A stretch of 64,000 nt of DNA from Cranoglanis bouderius (lineage: Eukaryota; Chordata; Actinopteri; Siluriformes; Cranoglanididae), in assembly GCA_023630585.1 (NCBI GenBank), contig CM042558.1, positions 9,210,800-9,274,799 of the forward strand, in the 5' to 3' direction. Every line of letters starts with the position of its first letter. Within the stretch, counting starts at the first letter, position 1. Of the stretch, positions 54,741-64,000 are shown piece by piece. The notes beneath the pieces were generated by a model. That model worked only from the letters and a program-made list of their open reading frames with translations. It was not told the origin of the DNA and did no database searches. The position numbers and the translations under genes were made by a program.

Positions 54741-57579
54741 TGGTTTGTCGCACCCTTGCCTCTAGAGCATCTAGATCATACTTTGGCTAAATCCTGATAA
54801 TTCAGAAAATACACTCTGAGCTATGGGTTCTATAATTAGCAGCTAAACATTTCAACATGATTCATCAGTATTTACCAATCAGGAAATGTCCCTGAACGTA
54901 TGAAAAAGCTCATATAAAAGTATTCAATAAAGGAACATGAAGAGAGGTGTTTGATTAATGAATTGCATTATATCTAACAGAAACAATTTGACCAAAAGAT
55001 CTGCTTCCAACACTTACAACAACGTTTTATACCATAATGCAGCGCAACAAACTGAAGTGCACCATTAAGCCGTCATTCAAACCTCTGCCATTAGTGCCAG
55101 CGGTAAATCAAATGTCAGGTTTATATAAATATGTTATCATTTCTATAGTAACAGCTAATACAGGGACCAATATGGATTACTTCAGGGTGTGCTTATATAG
55201 GAAAATAAACAACTATGGGTGATAACTGCATCACACCACCCCGTCATTGATTATTTTGCTATACCAGCATGGCCTGTTGTGTTTTATTTCTTAAGTAGAC
55301 TGTACTAGCTATGTTCTCTTCTGTCTTGTAATTTCTTTTTTCTACCTAAACAACCACCTCAGTGCCTTTCCCCCCTCTGTGATGTCCTAAGATGCAAATA
55401 CATCGAAGCCCAAGACTGTCACATGTAAAGTACTAAAGTTAGCAGACTACATGCTTCTTAAAATATTGCATGAACCTGGATTAGTCACGTTTAATTGATG
55501 AATCTATGTGTAAACCATTTGAGTCTTTGAGAGGGAAGATAATCAACTAGAAGGCCTCCACAATTCTTTATGCAAAAAAAAGTTCAGTCTCTCAATCTAT
55601 TTATTCGGCCTGCACTGGTATAATTATGACTCGAATTAGCTAGAACCCTAAAATTGGAAAGCAAAACAAAACTGCATTACAAGCTTTCTGAAGCACCTTC
55701 TCCTGTCTGAGCCCACTGTAGTCAACTCCACAGTTCCCCTTTTACATCCTTGTGTGAACATCTCAACGCATCCCTATCCAACCTCAGGTGTTCCTGTTGA
55801 GTGTTTGTGTGGGTGTTTTGATGATTAACTGCATTTACATGCTCCAGCACATGGAAATGGTTTTAGTCAAGCTGTAACATCCTGGATTATATTACTGGAC
55901 ATACTGCACAATATCACAATATGTAGCAATATTATGCCAGTAAAATGTCGTCCATATTGTGCATCTTTGAACACAGAGTAGCACAAGAAGATTAGTAATC
56001 CTGGGACTGGGATAACAGATGCAGTGTATAGCAATTAGGATGGCTGAGCAACACTAATGCAAAAAACCTTGCATTAGGTCAAGTAGTCTGAATGGTTAAT
56101 AGCAGAGTGAACTAGTAATGAATCCTGCGGATGCTTAATAATCTGAAAAGAGATTGAGGGGGCGTAGCAGAGATGACCATGACAAGCACAAATCCCTAAT
56201 GGGATTACAGTGTTAAGTAGAACACTTAGGAATGGTCCTGCCTGAATGAATTGCATTTTTGTATTACTAACATTACGGCTGTGTCCTTCATTCGTCACCT
56301 GCAGCATTTTATTGTGGCCTTGGAGGAGAAGGATTTTTTATATGGGTCTAGTCAATATGCTAGTTGACTGTGAAGGACAAACTGTGACAGAAACAGGAAG
56401 AATGGCACTATGTCGATTGCTCCTATTGAGCTGGATGAAACTAGGCACCTCTCACAAACAAGTGACGGGGCAGGGCATCGTGAACCTTCACCTCAAGGGT
56501 GACAGCAGGTGACAGTGATGCCAGTGGAAAATGTTTCATCACACTCATGAATCTGTACAGCTCCTGCTAGGTGTACTCCATCACAGGAATGTAATGGAAT
56601 CAGGAGGCCGGTGGCAGCGCGTGGAAGCAACCTGATTGCCTGAGACCTTTAATTTACCGCTCCCCAGCCTCCAACCATGCTGCTGGAACCCAGTGTGCAA
56701 GACCAGACACACTCCCTATCAGGTCTCACTAATATATTCAACAACCATGTAGCAAAGACCTGAAAATTATTAAGAGGCATTTAAAACTTCACTGCGCTAA
56801 TTACCACTTAGAACAGCTGTTTCATATCAGTATGAATATACTATGTAGGTGGATAAAACTAGGAATCTACTTTACAGCAAATCATAATTCACAAACATAA
56901 TTTACATAATTTATTTTTTTAAAAAGAATCTTTTATTGCAATGGGAGCACATAAAATTGTTCACACTCTTAGAAGTTCATTACTGATCATCTCACACTTC
57001 AAGATATAAATTTGTTTTCAATCCTAAAAATCAAACAAGTTTGAGACTAGTGGAGACCTCTGATCAATCTGGACTGAAATTGGAAGGGCCAACGTTAGCC
57101 CATGTTTACTATTTTCACTTGGCTCAGGTGAATTAATTTGAATCTGAGTTAACAGGCCATTATGTGCCTAAGTGCAAACGTAGCCTAGAATCCTTTGCTA
57201 TTTGGAGTCTCATATAGGAATTCTGCAAATTCGTCAGAAGGGACAAATCTGAGTAAAATCAGACTAAAAATCTTATAGTGTGCATCTAGCTTTAGGTGCA
57301 CATCAAAGATCAGTCATGCAAAGCCTTTAACAAGCGTTACCTCTGGTCTGGTCTGGTCATGACCTAAATATTCACATAGACTTAGCATAGCATGATCATA
57401 CATCTATCTGAGATCTGAGAATTCAGCTTTGTTGGAAGGACTTGAAACAACTTCTAAACCAAATCTGCAATTTAAAAATACACAAATTAGCAGCATCCCA
57501 TGTTACAGACCAAATATTGTTTAGTTTAGGCATACAGTATAAGGGTCAGTTTTTGGAAGTGACAATTTTACTGAGGGCC
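54741..57579. other. Non-coding region, nothing recognised
   Basis: No coding exon, RNA gene or named transposon was identified. 56060-56760 is repeat-poor. The frame at 56246-56512 has no domain and no supporting splice context. Confidence 0.4.
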
Positions 57580-57589
57580 AAAATGTCCA

Positions 57590-57920
57590 TAATGTAAAAC
57601 TGGGTAACACTTTACAATAACAATACATGATTACTCATGCACTACTACCTGAATTAATACTTACTTAAATATGAACTAATGATGAGTTAAGGCATGTACT
57701 ATTCACAAACTAATGAAGAGCTTACGTACGATGTGAGCTCACAGTACAATGTGAGTCTTATGAATTCATGCATGAATAATGACCACTTTAAGTACATGTT
57801 AGTACATGTTTGTTAGTTAACGTATTAATTAATACATAGGGGTAAACTAAATCAAACATGAAATTATGCATGTTTAATTCATATTCTTTCTTAAAGAGCA
57901 TGTTTGATTTAGTTTACCAG
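57590..57920. repeat. Probable dispersed DNA-transposon-derived repeat
   Basis: Begins gggtaacactttacaataac, a start I associate with a widespread non-autonomous teleost repeat. It has many internal acatgtta/taacatgt-like words. The inverted pair catgtttgatttagttta (57899) and taaactaaatcaaacatg (57844) forms a hairpin at its right side. Confidence 0.5.
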
Positions 57921-58033
57921 TGAAACAGTCTGAAAGCACTAAAAATAATTTTGGAAGTTAATTGTTCGGTTTTGCTCTCTGTCAAAAAGAATAAAAAAAG
58001 GAGAATTGCAAGTAGTGCAAGTTATATAACATA

Positions 58034-59575
58034 CAGTGCCCTCCACTAATATTGGCACCCTTGGTAAATATGAGCAAATAAGGCTGTGAAAAAATGTCTT
58101 TATTGTTTAATCTTTTGATCTTTTGTTAAAAAAAATCACAAAAATGCTCTGCTTTCATGGATATCAAACAATTGCAATCAAAACACAGGTTTATCAAAAA
58201 AAAAAAAACTTTGTTAAATATAGGTATGCAACAATTATTGGCACCCCTATGAATTCATATGAGAAAATATATCATAAGTATATATAATATATAAGTATAT
58301 TCCCATTGATATTTTACCTTTTTTTAGTACACCTGGGTGACTAGGAACAGGAAATTGTGACTTCCTGTTTCACAGGGGTATAAATATGAGGTAACGCATA
58401 GGCCAAATTCCCTTAATCATTCATAACAATGGGTAAGACCAAGGAATATAGCTGTGATGTGCGGCAAAAGGTTGTTGAGCTTCACAAAAAGGGAAGTGGT
58501 TATAAGAAAATAGCACAAGCATTGAAAATGCCCATTTCCACCATCAGGGCAATAATTAAGAAGTTCCAGTCAACTACAAATGTTATGAATCAAGATGGAA
58601 TTGGACGTGTGTCTATATTGTCTCCAAGCACTGTGAAGAGGACGGTTCCAATCTCCAAGGATCACAGCTAGAGAACTGCAGAAGTTAGTTGCGTCTTGGG
58701 GTCAGAAAGTCTCCAAAACTACAATCCAAAGTCACCTACATCACCACAAGTAGTTTGGAAGGGTTTCAAGAAAAAAGCCTCTACTCTCACCCAAAAACAA
58801 ACTCAAGCGTCTTCAGTTTGCCAGACACTACTGGAGCTTCAAATGGGATCGGATTCTATGGTCAGATGAAACCCAAATAGAGCTTTTTGGTAATAAACAC
58901 CAGAGGTGGTTTTGGTGCACACAGAGAAGTAGCCATATGGAAAAGTAGCTCATGGCCACGATTAAATATGGTGGTGGCTCTTTAATGTTTTGGGGCTGTT
59001 TTTCTGCCAGAGGACCTGGACATTTTGTTAAGATACATGACATCATGGACTCAATTTCAAAAAATCAAATATCAACAGATATGAAATGAAAACCTGACTG
59101 CCTCTGCCAGAAAGCTTAAAATGGGCCGTGGTTGGATCTTCCAGCAGGACAATGATCCAAAACATACATCAAAATCAACACAAAAATGGCTTACTGACCA
59201 CAAAATGAAGGTCCTGCCATGGCCATCCCAGTTCCCTGACTTGAAAGCCATAGAAAACCTGTGGGGTAAACTGAACAGGAGAGTCCACTAGCGTGGAACT
59301 TGAAATTTGAAGGATCTGGAGAGATTCTGTACTGTTATCTTGGCAAAGGGAGGTAGCACAAAGTATTGAATAAAAGGGTGCTGATAATAGTTGCACACCT
59401 ATATTTAACAAAGATATATATTTTTTGGATAAACCTGTGTTTTGTTTGCACGTGTTTGATATCCATGAGAGCAGAGTATTTTTGTGAATTTTTTGAGGTT
59501 AAACAATAAAGACAATTTTTCACAGCCTTCTCTGCTCATATTTACCAAGGGTGCCAATATTAGTGGAGGGCACTG
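58034..59575 (+). mobile_element. Tc1-like transposon with long terminal inverted repeats
   Basis: TA at 58032-58033 and 59576-59577 flanks ends reading cagtgccctccactaatatt in inverted orientation. The repeats extend about 200 bp inward (left to about 58253, right from about 59376). The transposase starts at ATG 58429 (MGKTKEYSCDVRQKVV, then helix-turn-helix GYKKIAQALKMPISTIRAII). It breaks by 58671. Later pieces include the QQDND block (about 59140) and a decayed KAIENLWG block (about 59247). Inactive copy. Confidence 0.9.
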
Positions 59576-59726
59576 TACATCTAATTAAACCTAGGTCTTT
59601 TGTTTTAATTTAAATGAATTCCATCCAACATCTTTTAAATGCCATGGCTGTCGCCATCTTGACCCTAACCACTCATGACTTTTCATATGAGATAAGTATA
59701 TATGTGTGTTAGGTTTTAAAAATATA

Positions 59727-61291
59727 CAGGTGCATCTCAATAAATTAGAATGTCATGGAAAAGTTCATTTATTTCAGTAATTCAACTCAAATTGTGAAAC
59801 TCGTGTATTAAATAAATTCAATGCACACAGACTGAAGTAGTTTAAGTCTTTGGTTCTTTTAATTGTGATGATTTTGGCTCACATTTAACAAAAACCCACC
59901 AATTCACTATCTCAACAAATTAGAATACTTCATAAGACCAATAAAAAAAAAACATTTTTAGTGAATTGTTGGCCTTCTGGAAAGTATGTTCATTTACTGT
60001 ACATGTACTCAATACTTGGTAGGGGCTCCTTTTGCTTTAATTACTGCCTCAATTCAGTGCGGCATGGAGGTGATCAGTTTGTGGCACTGCTGAGGTGGTA
60101 TGGAAGCCCAGGTTTCTTTGACAGTGGCCTTCAGCTCATCTGCATTTTTTGGTCTCTTGTTTCTCATTTTCCTCTTGACAATACCCCATAGATTCTCTAT
60201 GGGGTTCAGGTCTGGTGAGTTTGCTGGCCAGTCAAGCACACCAACACCATGGTCATTTAACCAACTTTTGGTGCTTTTGGCAGTGTGGGCAGGTGCCAAA
60301 TCTTGCTGGAAAATGAAATCAGCATCTTCAAAAAGCTGGTCAGCAGAAGGAAGCATGAAGTGCTCCAAAATTTCTTGGTAAACGGCTGCAGTGACTTTGG
60401 TTTTCAAAAAACGCAATGGACTAACACCAGCAGATGACATTGCATCCCAAATCATCACAGACTGTGGAAACTTAACACTGGACTTCAAGCAACTTGGGCT
60501 ATGAGCTTCTCCACCCTTCCTCCAGACTCTAGGACCTTGGTTTCCAAATGAAATACAAAACTTGCTCTCATCTGAAAAGAACACTTTGGACCACTGGGCA
60601 ACAGTCCAGTTCTTCTTCTCCTTAGCCCAGGTAAGACGCCTCTGACGTTGTCTGTGGTTCAGGAGTGGCTTAACAAGAGGAATACGACAACTGTAGCCAA
60701 ATTCCTTGACACGTCTGTGTGTGGTGGCTCTTGATGCCTTGACCCCAGCCTCAGTCCATTCCTTGTGAAGTTCACTCAAATTCTTGAATCGATTTTGCTT
60801 GACAATCCTCATAAGGCTGCAGTTCTCTCGGTTGGTTGTGCATCTTTTTCCTTCCACTCAACTTTCTGTTAACATGCTTGGATACAGCACTCTGTGAACA
60901 GCCAGCTTCTTTGGCAATGAATGTTTGTGGCTTACCCTCCTTGTGAAGGGTGTCAGTGATTGTCTTCTGGAAAACTGTCAGAGCTTCCCCATGATTGTGT
61001 AGCCTAGTGAACCAAACTGAGAGACCATTTTGAAGGCTCAGGAAACCTTTGCAGGTGTTTTGAGTTGATTAGCTGATTGGCATGTCACCATATTCTAATT
61101 TGTTGAGATAGTGAATTGGTGGGTTTTTGTTAAATGTGAGCCAAAATCATCACAATTAAAAGAACCAAAGACTTAAACTACTTCAGTCTGTGTGCATTGA
61201 ATTTATTTAATACACGAGTTTCACAATTTGAGTTGAATTACTGAAATAAATGAACTTTTCCACGACATTCTAATTTATTGAGATGCACCTG
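59727..61291 (-). mobile_element. Young Tc1-like transposon, near-identical 201-bp inverted repeats
   Basis: TA at 59725-59726 and 61292-61293 flanks inverted repeats at 59727-59927 and 61091-61291. By eye these differ at about one position (gtcatgg against the complement of cacgac). Length is 1565 bp. The best preserved transposon in the window. The left neighbour, the Tc1 at 58034, ends only 150 bp away. Confidence 0.95.
60054..61000 (-). pseudogene. Nearly intact Tc1 transposase with N-terminal frameshift
   Basis: An open frame of about 267 codons (60857-60054) holds all three catalytic positions of a DD34E-type enzyme: Asp in FFSDESKFCISF, Asp in FQQDLAPAHTAK, Glu in SPDLNPIENLWG. The N-terminal helix-turn-helix (EAGCSQSAVSKHVNRKLSGR) is readable at about 60985-60850 but in a different frame, so a deletion or frameshift near 60850 separates them. 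The C-terminus stops at MPH-TGA where relatives continue. That fits a single CGA-to-TGA change. Confidence 0.88.
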
Positions 61292-61300
61292 TAGAATATC

Positions 61301-62027
61301 TGGGTTACAATTCTTAAGAAGAGAGAAAGTGAGAGTACACAAGAAAGATGGCGCCCTCGCCCCGCTACACGTTTCCTGCATCATGCGCTTGGGAGAGTTT
61401 GCCAAATAACACACAGACACACAAAGTTCAAATGGCAAGATCTATCTTTATTCAAAGAAAAGGCAGAGTATATATCTGGCTTGGCACACAACAGAGACAA
61501 TGTGTTAACTATTGATTGGCTAGGTGGAGGGCATATTTGCATAGAACAGGAAGCCTATCAATGTAAGACAGGAACAACACCATATATGGTTTCTTAGAAG
61601 TCATGAAATACAAGCAGATGCTATTTGGTAAAGAATGTAAATTCATGCAAATGGTATTCAGAGAGACAGAGGAATACACAAAAGGTGAGAGGCTTCCTCC
61701 ATCCGCACCTGAGTCAACAGAGAAACAAAGAGAAAAGGTGCCAATACAGGAACCAGGGAACAGAGAAGGCAGGGATTGTTCAAAGAGAGGAAAGGAGTAG
61801 AAAATGTTAACAAGGGGACAGATAGGGAAAAGACTGATATCAAACAGTGTTCACATTAAACTGGTCAATGTAAAATCATGAGGTCAGTATTTTGGAGGAT
61901 TAGCCTTACCAGGCACCTACTGAAAAAATACTTACTGTTTCTTTCTGAAGCTTACAAACACAGATGTGGCTTCTTTCGCTCCATCATCACTATCCCAGAA
62001 AGATAACCCACATTTATCATCATAACA
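61301..62027 (-). mobile_element. Candidate solo LTR
   Basis: On the minus strand the segment would start TGTTATG (62027) and end GTAACCCA (61301), giving imperfect TG...CA termini. Inside, again on the minus strand, a TATATACTC word and an AATAAA signal are spaced as promoter and polyadenylation cues (61440-61475). No gag or pol sequence adjoins. The flanking bases do not match, so a target duplication is not shown. Confidence 0.35.
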
Positions 62028-62653
62028 TTTGGGCTGAAATATTGCTGTGAGGCACTGTTTGAGCCAAATCTCTTAATAGGCATGACAAAGAAGACAAATA
62101 GAGTCCCTCCCCCAAATCCAATTTCCAGAGTTGTTCAACTTTATGGATCTTTTTAGTTGCATTTTTATAAAGGAGATGTGTGACGGCCATGTTGATGTCT
62201 GTTTACTAATAAATTGAAGAACACAGATGGTCCTACCTTTAATCAAACTGATAAATGATCTCTCTAATATCAAATGACTTGATAGAAAGCTTGTGTGTTG
62301 ATTAGATAAGCAGAGCTATTTGGGTATTTGCAATATGGAGTAAAGAGCCAAACAGTGCAATCACATAACAAATTCTGGTTATTATTTTCAGTGTACTATG
62401 AACCTGGGAATATTAAAAAGCAGGTCACCTTGTCTAGGCATTGAATGAATAACCTTGCTGGTCAATATGTGTATACCTGTGCTTCTGTTCTTGTTCTATG
62501 TATGAACAATATTGCAATTCAGAAGAGTGCTGACAGTCAGTGGCTTGTGTAACAAAATGTGAGTATCATTCAGAAGGCTCAACCTTTTTCACAGATGGAG
62601 GAGTTTTATGCTTTCCAATTTGTTATAATTTTCCTATGATTTAGGTAGATATA
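62028..62653. other. Spacer
   Basis: No feature recognised. Confidence 0.4.
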
Positions 62654-62700
62654 CACTCACTGGCCACTTTAATAGGAACACCTGTGCATCTGTGTTATAC
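62654..62700. mobile_element. Solo Tc1 terminal repeat
   Basis: After TA, cactcactggccactttaat and aggaacacctgtgcatctgt match the outer end of the family at 19837. No internal sequence follows. Confidence 0.7.
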
Positions 62701-64000
62701 TGAAAAATAAGGTTTATGTATAAAGGTATTCAAAGTGGTGAGATAATTATATTTCTACGAATGGTATTTTGAGAATATGTATGTGAATAAGTTAATAAGT
62801 TCTTTGTGTTTTCAGAAGTGATGGGTTATTATGTGCATTTACTGAATTATTTTGTTGTATTTACGTACCTGTGTGCTGATGTCATTACAAGCTTCAGTAG
62901 GAAGTACGCTTGTGATGCGCTTCATTCAAGGTAAAGACACCATTGAGGAACCTTATACTTCTTTTCAGGTAACTGTAAAACAAAATGCACATCACATACC
63001 ATCATTTCACATATGAATATTATTGAGTTTAATGCTGATGATTTAGGAGGTTTGTTTGTTAATTTGGTATTATTATATTGAGAATGTTATACAAGAGAGC
63101 ATATATTAGCATATGGGTGGAAGCGGTTAGCGTACTAGTTGATATGTATGTTACATCGTGAATTTCATAATGCCATTTGGTAACTAAGAGGTTTAATATG
63201 TTATACTTTATTTCAGTGTGTGTATATTCGGTGAATTTATTACTTTTCACCGTCATGAATGCTGCATGTGTCTGTAGTGAACTGAAGCTTTTGGACACGG
63301 TTTATGGAGTGTTATTTACCAAAGTGAATGTTATAATTGATTATATTCATTTATTTCTACAAGCATAATGTGAAAAACCTGATTTAACGGGAACAAGGAA
63401 TGTTTAAGTTGCTCATACATTGTCAATGGAGAGAAAGTTATGAAAATGTCCTATATGTCATATGATAATTTGCTATGTATCAAATACACTGTTACTTTTG
63501 TTACGTTATGGTAGCATGTTGTATAGTACATATATTGATTCATTCAAGGTAAAGACACCGTTGAGGAAGCCATTGCATCCACGTGGTCCTTTCCCTAATC
63601 CTCTTTTTAGGACTACTACAAATTTTGGAAGCAACGCTGGGATGAATGTCGGACGGTTCATTCCCCCCTTATCGGCAGGACCTGCCTAGTAACATTCACC
63701 CCTTAACTACCCAGATGTGAAGCAGTTGAGTCAAGTGACCAGGCAGAGCTGATTGAGCAGAGCATGCACTAGAGGGAAAGTGACCATTAGAGGCAGCGAA
63801 GTCAGAAAAGTCTTTACATGTGCATAAAAGAGTTTATAAGTGACACTGTGAAACATGGCAGTAAAAAATGGATGCCTTGCAAATCCTTCAGTAAGAAATC
63901 GGTGAGAGATTGTGTACATTGTCAAGAAAAAAGTTAATTGAACTGAGCCAATTCCTTGAAATCCATGCCACAGATGTAGCAAACGTCACACACCTGTCCC
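62701..64000. other. Unclassified region with a direct repeat
   Basis: The words cattcaaggtaaagacacc and ttgaggaa occur at about 62925 and again at about 63540, in the same orientation and about 615 bp apart. The sequence between is AT-rich without an open frame. It may be part of an old retroelement. No host exon was identified up to the window end. Confidence 0.4.

Noticed and set aside
61301..62027. Complete endogenous retrovirus
   Set aside because: No gag, pol or env sequence adjoins, and a target duplication is missing; at most a solo LTR.
63462..63982. Frames of 75-83 codons near the window end
   Set aside because: No family resemblance and no supporting splice signals; left as unclassified sequence.

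Overview
The window looks like nuclear DNA of a teleost fish, probably an ostariophysan such as a catfish or a characin. It has vertebrate intron-exon structure with GT-AG junctions, two recognisable vertebrate genes, many decayed Tc1/mariner transposons, tRNA-headed SINEs, (AC)n, (GA)n and (ATT)n microsatellites, and an AT-rich background. The order-level guess rests only on repeat families that look familiar, and no search was run. Nothing is prokaryotic: no operons and no CRISPR.

Two protein-coding genes are supported, arranged tail to tail. A plus-strand heparan sulfate 3-O-sulfotransferase, closest to HS3ST6, has two coding exons (9474-9919 and 17796-18414) around a 7.9 kb intron and encodes 354 residues. 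A minus-strand four-pass claudin-superfamily gene, closest to GSG1L2, has five coding exons between 37954 and 23259 and encodes 297 residues. Their stop codons lie 4.8 kb apart. Both genes act at cell surfaces, one in Golgi modification of heparan sulfate and one as a membrane protein related to an AMPA-receptor auxiliary subunit. The sequence gives no sign of a shared pathway.

Layout. 1-6470 is non-coding with an (ATT)n tract. 6471-8860 is a 20-bp-type minisatellite carrying a SINE, which is itself split by a LINE fragment with a perfect 18-bp target duplication. 9100-18414 is the sulfotransferase gene, whose intron holds a 25-bp minisatellite, a truncated Tc1, a foldback element, microsatellites and a SINE. 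18415-23258 is intergenic with Tc1 remnants and an old dispersed repeat. 23259-37954 is the GSG1L2-like gene, whose introns hold a local segmental duplication, a complete tRNA-Asp with a broken paralogue, at least four Tc1 families and a LINE fragment. 38000-64000 is gene-free and densely filled with transposons: four Tc1-type elements with both ends, one further two-ended element coding an RG-rich peptide, a candidate solo LTR, SINE fragments and microsatellites.

I found no convincing new biological system. The observations most worth checking are the nested SINE/LINE/minisatellite insertion, two upstream ORFs and a furin-type site in the sulfotransferase, an Arg in its EKTPxYF motif, the tRNA-Asp rearrangement, and the HS3ST-GSG1L linkage as an old paralogous block.
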